Part shown: piece after piece, positions 36,718-45,307 of the stretch
Layout: every line of letters starts with the position of its first letter
Position numbering within the stretch: the stretch's first letter is position 1
Assembly (NCBI RefSeq): GCF_007988805.1
Contig: NZ_BJUV01000011.1
Location: 1-64,000 of the forward strand
DNA: 64,000 nucleotides
Reading direction: 5' to 3'
Source: Frigoribacterium faeni
GTDB taxonomy: Bacteria > Actinomycetota > Actinomycetes > Actinomycetales > Microbacteriaceae
Made by a program: the position numbers and the translations under genes
Notes under the pieces: generated by a model
Database searches by the model: none
Seen by the model: the letters and a program-made list of their open reading frames with translations, nothing else
Told to the model about the DNA's origin: nothing

Positions 36718-38400
36718 TCAGTGACCGAGCAGCTCGTCGCGCACCTTGCGGCGCAGCACCTTGCCGATCAGCGACGTCGGGAGGGCGTCGACGACGACGA
36801 TGCGACGCGGCACCTTGTAGGGCGTGAGGTTCTGCCGTGCGAAGGCGCGCAGCGCGGCGGTGTCGACCTCGACGCCGGGCGCCACGACGATGGCGGCCGC
36901 CACCTGCTCGCCGCCGGGGCTCGGCATCCCGACGACGGCCGCGTCGAGGACGCCCTCGAAGCGCGTGAGGACCTCCTCGACCTCGGACGGCGACACGTTG
37001 AACCCGCCCGTGATGATGAGCTCCTTGATGCGATCGACCACGCGGACGAACCCGTCGGGGTCGAGGGTGACGATGTCGCCGGTGCGGAACCAGTCGCCGT
37101 CGACGAACACCTCGCCGGTCGCCTGCGGCTTGCGGTAGTACCCGGTGAACACCTGCGGGCCGCGGACGATCAGCTCGCCCGGCTCGCCGGCGGGCACGTC
37201 GACGGTGGGGTCGTCGGGGTCGACCACCCTGACCTCGGTGCTCGGCAGGGGCAGACCGACGGTGCCGGCCCGACGGGTCGGCCCCACGGGGTTGGCCATC
37301 AGCACGGGCGAGCACTCGGAGAGCCCGTACCCCTCGACCAGCCAGCCGCCCGACTCGGCCTCCCACGGCTCGACGACGTCGGCCGAGAGCGGCATGGCGC
37401 CCGAGATCGCGACCTCGACGCCCTGCAGGGAGACGCCGGCCTCGTCGGCCGCCTTGCGCAGACGCGTGTAGATCGGCGGGACGGCGGGCAGGAAGGTCGG
37501 CGGACGCTTCTTCATGACCTTGAGCACGAGCGCCGGGTCGAAGGCGGGGAACAGCACGAGACGGGCGCCCATGCTCATCGCGAAGGTGAGGCACAGCGTC
37601 AGCCCGTAGGCGTGGAACATGGGCAGCACGGCGTAGACCGTGCAGGCGCCCTGCTCGATCGTGGGCACCCAGGCCCGCGACTGCGCCGCGTTCGACAGGA
37701 GGTTGCGGTGGGTCAGCTGGGCGCCCTTCGGCGTGCCCGTGGTGCCGCTGGTGTACTGGATGACGGCGAGGTCGTCGGTGTCCGGACGGGGGTGCTTGGC
37801 CCGGATCGGGCGCGAGGAGACGATGGACTCCCAGGGGGTGGTGCCGTGCACGGGAGCGAACAGGCGGTCACGGGACTGGCGAGCCTTGGGCACCGGCAGT
37901 CGGAGGGCCGCCCGGGTGGCGAAGGGCATCGCCCGCGTGACGTCGACCGAGACGACGTGGTCGACCGCGACGTCGGACGGGAACGCCTGGATGGTGTCGA
38001 CGACCTTGTTCCAGGCGATGGCGACCTTGGCCCCGTGGTCCTCGAACTGGTGGCGGAGCTCGCGGGGAGTGTAGAGCGGGTTGTGCTCGACGACCACGGC
38101 GCCGAGGCGCAGCACCGCGTAGAACGCGACGACGTGCTGGGGTCCGTTCGGGAGCACGAGGGCGACCGTGTCGCCGTGCTCGACTCCGAGCCTGCGGAGG
38201 CCCTCGGCGGCACGGGCGATCTGCTCGACGAGCTCGCGGTACGTGGTCGTCGCGCCGAAGTACTCGAGGGCCACGGCCTTCGGGTAGCGCCGCGCGCTCT
38301 CGTCGACGAGGTCGAGGAGCGAGCCCGTCACGGGCTCGATGTCGTGGGGGACGTCGGGAGCGTACGAGTCAAGCCAGGGACGAGGGGTGTCGATGGTCAC
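36718..38400 (-). CDS. Long-chain fatty-acid-CoA ligase (copy 1)
   Basis: 560-residue ANL-superfamily enzyme that adenylates a fatty acid and forms the CoA thioester. P-loop-like YTSGTTGTPKGAQLTHRNL near 215-233, GYGLSECSP near 355, FRTGDIVTLDPDGFVRVVDR near 440, and the final PTSLIGKVLRRKVRDEL with the catalytic Lys near 548. It is a close paralogue of the gene at 41028-42722, with the same PWL-SYAPDVP N-terminus. GTG 38400 is chosen over 38406: a minus-strand TAGAGT lies six bases before it, and the paralogue begins at the same point. Confidence 0.93.
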   Translation of the reverse strand: MTIDTPRPWLDSYAPDVPHDIEPVTGSLLDLVDESARRYPKAVALEYFGATTTYRELVEQIARAAEGLRRLGVEHGDTVALVLPNGPQHVVAFYAVLRLGAVVVEHNPLYTPRELRHQFEDHGAKVAIAWNKVVDTIQAFPSDVAVDHVVSVDVTRAMPFATRAALRLPVPKARQSRDRLFAPVHGTTPWESIVSSRPIRAKHPRPDTDDLAVIQYTSGTTGTPKGAQLTHRNLLSNAAQSRAWVPTIEQGACTVYAVLPMFHAYGLTLCLTFAMSMGARLVLFPAFDPALVLKVMKKRPPTFLPAVPPIYTRLRKAADEAGVSLQGVEVAISGAMPLSADVVEPWEAESGGWLVEGYGLSECSPVLMANPVGPTRRAGTVGLPLPSTEVRVVDPDDPTVDVPAGEPGELIVRGPQVFTGYYRKPQATGEVFVDGDWFRTGDIVTLDPDGFVRVVDRIKELIITGGFNVSPSEVEEVLTRFEGVLDAAVVGMPSPGGEQVAAAIVVAPGVEVDTAALRAFARQNLTPYKVPRRIVVVDALPTSLIGKVLRRKVRDELLGH

Positions 38401-38406
38401 CCCCAC

Positions 38407-38412
38407 ACTCTA
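38407..38412 (-). promoter_or_regulatory. -10 box for the leaderless acyl-CoA ligase 1
   Basis: Minus strand TAGAGT, then GTGGGG, then the GTG at 38400. Confidence 0.5.
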
Positions 38413-38537
38413 GGCGGATCGCGCGCGGCGCCCTGTCCGATTCGCGAACACTCGGCGGTCACGGTCCCCTCCTGGGAAGTCGCCCCCGGCGACGGGCGTT
38501 GGATCGGAGAGCATCGCACCCCGACGAGAGGAACACT

Positions 38538-39356
38538 GTGAGCAAGGTCTGGTTCATCACCGGAGCATCCAAGGGATTCGGCCGCGAGTGGGCGGAAGCC
38601 GCCCTCGAACGCGGCGACCGGGTCGCCGGCACCGCCCGGAAGCTCGACGACGTGGCGCCGCTCATCGAGCGGTACGGCGACGCCTTCCTGCCGATCCAGC
38701 TCGACGTCACCGATCGCGCCGCCGACATCGCCGCGGTCCAGGAGGCCGCCGAGACCTTCGGGCGCCTCGACGTCGTCGTCAACAACGCCGGCTACGGCCA
38801 CTTCGGCATGGTGGAGGAGATCACCGAGGACGAGGCGCGCGGCCAGCTCGAGACGAACCTGTTCGGCGCGCTCTGGATCTCGCAGGCCGCGCTGCCCATC
38901 ATGCGCGAGCAGGGTTCGGGTCACATCATCCAGGTCTCGAGCATCGGCGGCATCAGCGCCTTCCCGACCGTGGGCATCTACCACGCGTCGAAGTGGGCGC
39001 TCGAGGGATTCAGCCAGTCGCTCGCCCAGGAGGTCGCGGGCTTCGGCATCTCGGTCACCCTGGTCGAGCCCGGCGGGTTCAGCACCGACTGGTCCGGCCC
39101 GTCCGCCTCGCGCAGCGAGGAGATCGAGGCCTACGCCGACGTCCGCGAGGCCGCCTCGAAGCGTCCGTCGGCCGCCGACCCGGGCGACCCCACCGCCACG
39201 CGCGGGGCGATCCTGAAGGTCGTCGACGCCGACGAGCCGCCGCTGCGGATCTTCTTCGGCAAGGCGCCCCTCGAGATCGCCACGAAGGACTACGAGTCGC
39301 GCCTGAGGACCTGGAACGAGTGGCAGCCCGTCTCCATCGAGGCGCACGGGAACTGA
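38538..39356 (+). CDS. Short-chain dehydrogenase/reductase
   Basis: 272-residue classical SDR. TGASKGFGREWAEAAL (residues 8-23), NNAGYGHFG near 84, catalytic Ser in QVSSIGG near 135, YHASK near 151, and EPGGFSTDW near 180. Compared with the SDR at 33742 it has the canonical NNAG and no C-terminal extension. GTG with AGAGGA upstream. It diverges from acyl-CoA ligase 1 and ends in a strong hairpin. Substrate unknown. Confidence 0.92.
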   Translation: MSKVWFITGASKGFGREWAEAALERGDRVAGTARKLDDVAPLIERYGDAFLPIQLDVTDRAADIAAVQEAAETFGRLDVVVNNAGYGHFGMVEEITEDEARGQLETNLFGALWISQAALPIMREQGSGHIIQVSSIGGISAFPTVGIYHASKWALEGFSQSLAQEVAGFGISVTLVEPGGFSTDWSGPSASRSEEIEAYADVREAASKRPSAADPGDPTATRGAILKVVDADEPPLRIFFGKAPLEIATKDYESRLRTWNEWQPVSIEAHGN

Positions 39357-39370
39357 CGTCCGCGGTCCGT

Positions 39371-39417
39371 CCGACGCCGCGCCTCCTCGGGTGGATCCCC
39401 GGGAGGCGCGGCGTCGG
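39371..39417. terminator. Strong hairpin after the SDR gene, contains the 12-mer
   Basis: CCGACGCCGCGCCTCC pairs perfectly with GGAGGCGCGGCGTCGG (16 bp, 15-nt loop). The 12-mer CGCGCCTCCTCG covers 39378-39389. Confidence 0.8.
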
Positions 39418-39487
39418 TCCGTCTCCGCCGGACGCCCCCGCGGCGGCCCGGCCCGGGCGCTCAGCTGGCGAGGCGCATGATCGGGAC

Positions 39488-40405
39488 ATGGCCGCATTGA
39501 CAGAACCGCTGCGCGCCCGGCTGCAGTACACCTTCAACGGGCAGTACACCGGGACCCCCCAATGGATCACCGACCTCGAGAAGGGCGACGACGAGGGGTT
39601 CTTCCTGCCGGGGTCGGCCGTCTGGGCCGTGCACGGCGCCATGTCGACCATCGCCGCCGGCGTCAGAGCCCTGCTCGTGCAGGCGCTGCACCCGGGCGCT
39701 CTCGCCGGGGTCCACGACCACTCCCGGTTCCGCGAGGACCCGCTCGGGCGACTCGCCGGCACCATCCGGTGGATCTACACCGTCACCTACGGCAGCCGGG
39801 ACGCGGCGACCCAGGCGTCGAACTGGGTCTCCCGCCTGCACACCAGGGTCGTCGGGCAGTACGACGACCGGCACGGCGTCCGACACGACTACGCCGCGAA
39901 CGATCCCGAGCTGCTCAGCTGGGTGCACATGGCCTTCGCGGACTCGTTCCTCGCCGCCTTCCAGGAGTGGGGCTCGGGGGAGATCCCCGGCGGTCCCGAC
40001 GCCTACGTGCGCGAGTGGGCCGTCGCCGGCGAGCTCATGGGCGTGCCGAACCCGCCCCGGACGGCCGCCGAGATGCAGAGTCAGCTGATGGACTTCGACC
40101 GCCGTGGCATCCTCGAGCGCACCGACCGCACCGCCGACGTCGTGCGGTTCATCCGCCGCCCGCCGCTGTTCCCGGTGCTGCGGCTCGGATACCCGCTGCT
40201 GTTCAACGGCGCGGTCGCCACGCTCCAGCCGCGGTTCCGCGAGCTGCTCGACCTCCGTCCGCCGCACGTCGGGCCGGTGCCGCTGCCCGCGTCCGGGCCG
40301 GCCGGGGCCACCCTGCGGGGGATCGGCGCCGTCCTCGGGCCCCGACCCGTCGCCGAGAGCCACGCCCGCGCTCGACTCGAACGACTCGGATGGGCGTCGG
40401 TCTGA
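39488..40405 (+). CDS. Oxygenase MpaB family protein (DUF2236)
   Basis: 305-residue protein of the MpaB/latex-clearing-protein-like family, whose characterised members are haem b oxygenases. Family landmarks are GSAVWAVHGAM near 40, LLVQALHPGALAGVHDHSRF (near 61-80, with the His candidates for haem ligation), WIYTVTYGS near 95, and WVHMAFADSFL near 145. No signal peptide. CATGAT (39476-39481) lies six bases before the ATG, and no Shine-Dalgarno is present. The substrate is unknown, although location among lipid-modifying enzymes is suggestive. Confidence 0.87.
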   Translation: MAALTEPLRARLQYTFNGQYTGTPQWITDLEKGDDEGFFLPGSAVWAVHGAMSTIAAGVRALLVQALHPGALAGVHDHSRFREDPLGRLAGTIRWIYTVTYGSRDAATQASNWVSRLHTRVVGQYDDRHGVRHDYAANDPELLSWVHMAFADSFLAAFQEWGSGEIPGGPDAYVREWAVAGELMGVPNPPRTAAEMQSQLMDFDRRGILERTDRTADVVRFIRRPPLFPVLRLGYPLLFNGAVATLQPRFRELLDLRPPHVGPVPLPASGPAGATLRGIGAVLGPRPVAESHARARLERLGWASV

Positions 40406-40435
40406 TCGTCGGCCTCGGGCTGAGAGGATGAGGCC

Positions 40436-41023
40436 GTGACCGACACCGCGCCTCCTCGCCGCCACCGGCCGTTCCGCCTCCTGCGCGACGTCGTCGTGGT
40501 GGTGCTCATCGCCCTGCTCGTCTCGTGGGGCGTGCGCACGTACCTCGTGCGATCGTTCTACATCCCGTCGGCCTCGATGGAGACGACGCTGATGATCGGC
40601 GACCGGCTGGTCGTGAACGTGCTCGCGTCGAGCGTCATGCCGCTGCACCACGGCGACATCGTGGTCTTCAGCGACCCGGGCGGCTGGTTGCCGGGAGCGC
40701 CGGACCAGGACCTCGTGAAGCGCGTGATCGGGCTTCCGGGCGACACCGTCTCGTGCTGCGACGCCGAGGGACGCGTCCTGGTGAACGGCGAGCCGATCGA
40801 CGAGCCCTACATCACGGTGCCCGACGGCGACCCGGCCTCGCTCACCCCGTTCGACGTCACCGTGCCGGAGGGCGCCCTGTGGGTGCTCGGGGACAACCGC
40901 GAGGACTCGGCCGACTCGAGGGCCCACCAGAGCGGGCCCTACGACGGGTTCGTGCCCGAGGACAACGTGATCGGCCGGGCGTTCGTGATCTTCTGGCCCT
41001 TCGACCGGATCCGCTGGCTCTAG
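40436..41023 (+). CDS. lepB: Signal peptidase I
   Basis: 195-residue type I leader peptidase. One N-terminal membrane anchor (VVVVVLIALLVSWGV, about 20-35), then the catalytic Ser in YIPSASMETTL (near 46), the catalytic Lys in DLVKRVIGLPGD (near 96), and GDNREDSADSRAHQ near 155-168. Full length. GTG start with GAGGAT six bases upstream. One of the recurrent 12-mers (40447-40458) falls at codons 4-8. Its stop lies 4 bases from the end of acyl-CoA ligase 2. Confidence 0.95.
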   Translation: MTDTAPPRRHRPFRLLRDVVVVVLIALLVSWGVRTYLVRSFYIPSASMETTLMIGDRLVVNVLASSVMPLHHGDIVVFSDPGGWLPGAPDQDLVKRVIGLPGDTVSCCDAEGRVLVNGEPIDEPYITVPDGDPASLTPFDVTVPEGALWVLGDNREDSADSRAHQSGPYDGFVPEDNVIGRAFVIFWPFDRIRWL

Positions 41024-41027
41024 CGGA

Positions 41028-42722
41028 TCAGCCCGCGGCGATCAGCGCGTCGCGCACCTGGCGCCGCAGCACCTTGCCGATCAGCGACTTGGGCAGCTCG
41101 TCGACGACGACCACGCGGCGGGGCACCTTGTAGGCCGCCAGCCGTCCGCGGCACCAGTCGCGGACGGCGTCCTCGTCGAGCGCGGCGCCCCGCGCGAGCA
41201 CCACGGCGGCCACGACGTCCTCGCCGCCCTCGGCCCGCGGGACGCCGACGACGGCGGCCTCGGCGATGCCGTCGGCGCCGAGCACGGCCTCCTCGACCTC
41301 CGACGGGGCGACGTTGAAGCCGCCCGTGACGATGAGCTCCTTGATGCGGTCGACGATCGTCACGTAGCCGTCGGCGCTCATGCTGACGATGTCGCCGGTG
41401 CGGAACCAGCCGCCCTCGAGGAACGCCTCGGCGGTCTCGTCCGGACGGTTCCAGTAGCCGCGGAACACCTGGGGACCCCGCAGCAGCAGTTCGCCGGCCG
41501 CCCCGGGAGGCACGGGCCGGGTCGGGTCGGGATCGTCGCGATCCACGACCATCGCCTCGGTCGACGGGAACGGCACGCCGACGGTGCCGACCCGCCTGGT
41601 CGGCCCGATGGGGTTGCCGAGCGCCACGGGCGACGTCTCGGTGAGGCCGAACCCCTCGACGAGCATGCCGCCCGTGACACCCTCCCAGGCGGAGACCACC
41701 GGGGTGGGCAGGTTCATCGCGCCCGAGATGGCGAACCGGGCGGCGGACAGGTCGACGCCGCGCTCGCGGGCCGCGTCGGCCAGGCGCTGGTAGATGGGAG
41801 GCACGGCCGGCAGGAAGGTCGGCGGGTGCTTCCTGGCCGCCTTGAGCACGAGGTCGACGTCGAACTTCGGGAACAGCACGAGCCGCGCCCCGATGCTCAT
41901 CGCGAAGGTGAGGCAGAGGGTCAGCCCGTAGGCGTGGAAGAACGGCAGCACGCCGTAGACGGTCTCCTCGCCGTCGACGAGCCCGGGCACCCAGGCGCGC
42001 CCCTGGGCGGCGTTGCTGCGGAGATTGCGGTGCGTCAGGATCGCGCCCTTCGGCGAGCCGGTCGTGCCGCTGGTGTACTGCAGCAGGGCGACGTCGTCGA
42101 CGTCGGGGCGCGGGTGCTTCCTCCGGATCGGCCTGTTCGCCAGGAGGTCCTCCCAGGTGGCGTCGCCGGTGGCGCCGTCGGTCAGGGCGGCCCGCGACGA
42201 CTTCGCCGCCGGGACGGGGAGCTTGAGCGCGAGGCGGGTGCCGAGCGGCATGCCGCGGGTCACGTCGACCGAGACGATCGTGCGGAGCCCCAGGTCGGCG
42301 GGCAGGGCGCGGAGCCGGTCGACGAGCTTGTCCCAGGCGATCGCGATCGTCGCGGTGTGGTCCTCGAAGAGGTGGCGGAGCTCGCGGTCCGTGTAGAGCG
42401 GGTTGTGCTCGACCACGACGGCGCCGAGCCGCAGCACGGCGTAGAACGCGATCACGTGCTGCGGGCTGTTGGGGACGATCAGGGCGACGCGGTCGCCGGG
42501 GCCGACGCCGAGCCTCCTCAGGCCCTCCGCCGCGCGCGCGATCCGATCGCCCAGATCGCGGTAGCTGGTCTCGCGTCCGAAGAACTCGAGCGCCGGCCGG
42601 GTGCGGTACGCGGCGACGGCGTCGTCGATGAGGTCGACGAGACTGCCCGTGACGGGCTCGATGTCGGCGGGGACGTCGGGGGCGTAGCTGTGCAGCCAAG
42701 GGCGATCGATCGGGACGGTCAT
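41028..42722 (-). CDS. Long-chain fatty-acid-CoA ligase (copy 2)
   Basis: 564-residue ANL enzyme, paralogous over its whole length to copy 1 at 36718-38400 (shared PDVPADIEPVTGSL-type N-terminus, YTSGTTGSPKGAILTHRNL, FRTGDIVSMSADGYV, and the ending LPKSLIGKVLRRQVRDAL). Differences are spread evenly, as expected for an old duplication. A minus-strand CATGCT precedes the ATG by six bases. The 52-base gap to the next minus-strand gene holds no hairpin, so the two may be co-transcribed. Confidence 0.93.
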   Translation of the reverse strand: MTVPIDRPWLHSYAPDVPADIEPVTGSLVDLIDDAVAAYRTRPALEFFGRETSYRDLGDRIARAAEGLRRLGVGPGDRVALIVPNSPQHVIAFYAVLRLGAVVVEHNPLYTDRELRHLFEDHTATIAIAWDKLVDRLRALPADLGLRTIVSVDVTRGMPLGTRLALKLPVPAAKSSRAALTDGATGDATWEDLLANRPIRRKHPRPDVDDVALLQYTSGTTGSPKGAILTHRNLRSNAAQGRAWVPGLVDGEETVYGVLPFFHAYGLTLCLTFAMSIGARLVLFPKFDVDLVLKAARKHPPTFLPAVPPIYQRLADAARERGVDLSAARFAISGAMNLPTPVVSAWEGVTGGMLVEGFGLTETSPVALGNPIGPTRRVGTVGVPFPSTEAMVVDRDDPDPTRPVPPGAAGELLLRGPQVFRGYWNRPDETAEAFLEGGWFRTGDIVSMSADGYVTIVDRIKELIVTGGFNVAPSEVEEAVLGADGIAEAAVVGVPRAEGGEDVVAAVVLARGAALDEDAVRDWCRGRLAAYKVPRRVVVVDELPKSLIGKVLRRQVRDALIAAG

Positions 42723-42774
42723 GCCATGAGCATGCCAGGGCAGGGTGATGAACCCCCGGGAGGCGCGGGTCGGC

Positions 42775-43332
42775 TCAGCGGGCGTCGCGACCGGTCAGCG
42801 CCAGCAGCCGGACGCGCAGGGGCGCGTCGTCGTCGACCGGCACCGGCGAGGCGAAGAGGCCCGAGGCCTCGAGAGCGTCCTTCTGGGGCTCGAACACGCC
42901 CCACACGGCCTCGACCAGCTCGTCGTCGAGCTCCTCGTCGGTGCCGACGGCGCGGGCGAGGTCCCAGGTGTGGATCGTGACGTCGGCGACCTGCTCGGCG
43001 AGGTACTCGGTGACCGAGACGACGTCGGCGCTCAGGCGGACCTCGGCGTCGGGGTCGGCCTCGCGCCAGGCCGCGGTCGCCGCGCCCGACCAGCGGTGCC
43101 AGGCCTCGAGGAGGTCGTCGCCGAGGGGCTCGATCGCGTTCTCGGCCTCGGCCGGGTCGCCGCCCTCGAGCAGGATCGGCACCCACTGCTGCTCGCGCGT
43201 GACGTGGCGGACGAGGTCGCGGACCTTCCACTCGGTGTCGGGGGTGGGGGCGTCCCAGTCCGCGACCGCCTCGACGCGGCGGGCGAACTCGTCGTGGGCG
43301 GTCTTCTGCAGCGTGATCCAGTCGACGGTCAT
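42775..43332 (-). CDS. TIGR03086-type DinB/mycothiol-dependent protein
   Basis: 185-residue four-helix-bundle protein of the DinB/MDMPI class. Conserved features are VRDLVRHVTREQQWVP near 50 (first metal His) and EQVADVTIHTWDLARAVG near 130 (second His region with the family TWDLARA). Members bind metal and are often mycothiol-dependent; the reaction here is unknown. ATG 43332 is supported by GAGAGGA upstream; the longer reading to 43362 is not family-like. Confidence 0.85.
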   Translation of the reverse strand: MTVDWITLQKTAHDEFARRVEAVADWDAPTPDTEWKVRDLVRHVTREQQWVPILLEGGDPAEAENAIEPLGDDLLEAWHRWSGAATAAWREADPDAEVRLSADVVSVTEYLAEQVADVTIHTWDLARAVGTDEELDDELVEAVWGVFEPQKDALEASGLFASPVPVDDDAPLRVRLLALTGRDAR

Positions 43333-43419
43333 GGGAGTCCTCTCGGGATGGGGCGGTGACACTCGGCGACAACCCCGACGGGACGCGCATTGTTCCTGAG
43401 GCTAGCGCGGCGGGTCGGC

Positions 43420-43425
43420 TAGGGT
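43420..43425 (+). promoter_or_regulatory. -10 box for leaderless DUF6412 gene
   Basis: TAGGGT, then CGTGGC, then the ATG at 43432. Confidence 0.5.
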
Positions 43426-43431
43426 CGTGGC

Positions 43432-43728
43432 ATGACCCTCGGCCTCGCTCCGCTGGCGCCCCTCGTGGCGTTCGTCGAGGCCGTGCTCGCGGGCGGCGGC
43501 GGGCCGCTCTCCGCGGTCGTGCTCGTCGGCCTCCTCGGCGCCGCCACGGCCCTCGTGGCGATCGGCGTCGCGCAGGTCGTGCTGACCCTCTGCGGGCTGG
43601 CCGGGGCGGTGCCCGAGGTGCCCCTCCGCGAAGAGGCCGGCACGCGCCTCCTCGTCTGGCGTCGCGACCCCGACGCACGCGGACACGTGCGCTCGCGGGC
43701 GCCGGGGCGGGCCCCCTCGGCCGCCTGA
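43432..43728 (+). CDS. Small membrane protein, DUF6412-like
   Basis: 98-residue protein with two hydrophobic segments (LAPLVAFVEAVLAG, and SAVVLVGLLGAATALVAIGV near 27-46) and a basic, cytosolic-looking C-terminus (VWRRDPDARGHVRSRAPGR). I associate this size and position before a YidC-like gene with DUF6412. A helper role for the insertase is inference. It carries the 12-mer (43643-43654) near its 3' end. Confidence 0.65.
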   Translation: MTLGLAPLAPLVAFVEAVLAGGGGPLSAVVLVGLLGAATALVAIGVAQVVLTLCGLAGAVPEVPLREEAGTRLLVWRRDPDARGHVRSRAPGRAPSAA

Positions 43729-43818
43729 GCGATCCGGCCGACTCCGGCTCGCTCGCGTCGACCCGTCGGTCGACCGCGGCCAGAAGACACCCACCGTCTC
43801 TCTGACCGAGGAGTCCTC

Positions 43819-44565
43819 ATGGACCTGTCCACCTTCCCGCCCATCGCCGTCGTGCTCGACGGCCTCTATTCGATCGTCACCGCGCTCGGCGAGCTCGTCT
43901 CGCCGTTCGCGGGGGAGGCCGGCGCCGCACTCGGCGTCGTGCTCTTCACCCTCCTCGTCCGGCTGGTGCTCGTGCCCGTCGGGGTGTCGCAGGTGCGTGC
44001 GGAGGTGGGTCGCCGTCGCCTCGCTCCCGCGATCGCCGACCTGAACCGACGCATCACCGACCCCCCGGCGCGCAGTCGGGCCCTGATGGCGCTCTACTCG
44101 TCCGAGAAGGTGTCGCCGCTCGCCGGGTGCCTGCCGACCCTGGCGCAGGCGCCCGTGCTGACGGCCGTCTACTCGCTGTTCGTCCACGCCGACATCGCCG
44201 GCCACGCCAACGCGTTGCTGACCCACACGCTCGGGGGAGCGGCTCTCGGCGCCAACCTCTTCGCGACGCTCGGCGCGGGGCTCGCCGCGGTCTGGCCGTA
44301 CGCCGTGCTGCTGGTGCTGCTCGCGATCGTGGTCGAGCTCAGCCGACGCGCCACCCTGCGGTTCACCGGGCCGGCCGCCACGCCGGCCGCCGGCCCCGGA
44401 AAGGAGGCGCTGCCCGGCATGACGGGGCTGCTGCGCTGGCTGCCCTTCCTCAGCGTCGCCTTCGCGGCGTTCGCCCCGCTCGCCGCCGGTCTCTACCTCG
44501 TGACGAGCGCCGCCTGGACGCTCGGGGAGCGCGCGGTGCTGCGGCGGGTGCTCACGCGAGCCTGA
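43819..44565 (+). CDS. YidC/Oxa1-family membrane protein insertase (accessory copy)
   Basis: 248-residue insertase-like protein with five membrane segments. The groove arginine is in TLLVRLVLVPVGVSQ (near 52), followed by the charged coiled-coil loop (EVGRRRLAPAIADLNRRI), then KVSPLAGCLPTLAQAPVL near 108. It has no large periplasmic P1 domain and a short C-terminus, so it resembles YidC2-type paralogues rather than the housekeeping copy that lies next to rnpA/rpmH. ATG with GAGGAG upstream. Probably in an operon with the DUF6412-like gene 90 bases before it. Confidence 0.88.
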   Translation: MDLSTFPPIAVVLDGLYSIVTALGELVSPFAGEAGAALGVVLFTLLVRLVLVPVGVSQVRAEVGRRRLAPAIADLNRRITDPPARSRALMALYSSEKVSPLAGCLPTLAQAPVLTAVYSLFVHADIAGHANALLTHTLGGAALGANLFATLGAGLAAVWPYAVLLVLLAIVVELSRRATLRFTGPAATPAAGPGKEALPGMTGLLRWLPFLSVAFAAFAPLAAGLYLVTSAAWTLGERAVLRRVLTRA

Positions 44566-44592
44566 GCGGGACGCCGGCGGCGGCCGGCACGA

Positions 44593-44631
44593 CGGAGGGC
44601 CCGCACTCGACTGGCGAGTGCGGGCCCTCCG
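44593..44631. terminator. Strong bidirectional terminator
   Basis: A 17-bp perfect stem (core GAGGGCCCGCACTCG / CGAGTGCGGGCCCTC) with a 5-nt loop between the convergent YidC and YceI genes. Confidence 0.85.
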
Positions 44632-44644
44632 GGGGTGCTGCTGC

Positions 44645-45196
44645 TTACGCGGCGAGCGTGAACTGGATCTCGAGCGTGACGGTGACGTCGTTGCCGAGGG
44701 TGAAGCCGCCGGCCTCGAGGGCGGCGTTCCAGGTGACGCCGAACTCGGTGCGGTCGATCTTGGTCGTGGCCGAGAAGCCGAGCTTGGTCTGGCCGTAGCC
44801 GTCGACGACGAGGCCGCCGAACTCGCTCTTCAGGGTGACGGGCTTGGTGACGCCGCGCAGGGTCAGGTCGCCGTGCACGAGGAACGCGTCGTCGCCCTTC
44901 TCCTCGATGCTGGTCGACACGAAGGTCATCTTGGGGTGCTCGCCGGCGAGGAAGAAGTCGCCGCTCTGCAGGTGACCGTCGCGGTCCTTCTGGTTGGTGT
45001 TGACCGAGGCCACGTCGATCGACGCGGTGACCTTGGAGGCCGTGTGGTCCTCGGCGGTGACGAGCGAGGCGTCGAAGGACTCGAACGAGCCCTTGACCTT
45101 GCTGATGGCCAGGTGACGGACGCTGAACGAGACCTCGCTGTGCGTGGGGTCGAGGTTCCAGGTGCCGGCGGGGATCTTCTCTGCGGTGATGCTCAT
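44645..45196 (-). CDS. YceI family protein
   Basis: 183-residue lipocalin-like beta-barrel protein; YceI proteins bind isoprenoid-type lipids. The family pattern is complete: GTWNLDPTHSEVSFSVRHL (near 11-29), VKGSFESFDASL, SVNTNQKDRDGHL near 65-77, and ALEAGGFTLGNDVTVTLEIQ at the end. No signal peptide, so cytoplasmic as in most actinobacterial members. ATG with AGGAGA. It has its own TATACT promoter. Confidence 0.95.
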   Translation of the reverse strand: MSITAEKIPAGTWNLDPTHSEVSFSVRHLAISKVKGSFESFDASLVTAEDHTASKVTASIDVASVNTNQKDRDGHLQSGDFFLAGEHPKMTFVSTSIEEKGDDAFLVHGDLTLRGVTKPVTLKSEFGGLVVDGYGQTKLGFSATTKIDRTEFGVTWNAALEAGGFTLGNDVTVTLEIQFTLAA

Positions 45197-45253
45197 GGTG
45201 TTCTCCTGTCGTGAAGGTCAGAGGTTCGGTGACGTGTCACCGAAGGTGGTACG

Positions 45254-45259
45254 AGTATA
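45254..45259 (-). promoter_or_regulatory. Promoter of the yceI-like gene
   Basis: Minus strand TATACT, the most canonical -10 in the window, about 58 bases before the ATG at 45196. An inverted repeat ATGC-AAGC-GCAT (45259-45270) abuts it and could be an operator. Confidence 0.6.
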
Positions 45260-45285
45260 TGCAAGCGCATCCACCGATGGGTAAT

Positions 45286-45298
45286 TCCCGTGACGGGA
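45286..45298. terminator. Small palindrome after the aldo/keto reductase
   Basis: TCCCGT-G-ACGGGA, a perfect 6-bp palindrome 10 bases beyond the reductase stop and just upstream of the yceI promoter. Confidence 0.35.
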
Positions 45299-45307
45299 TG
45301 TGACGGC

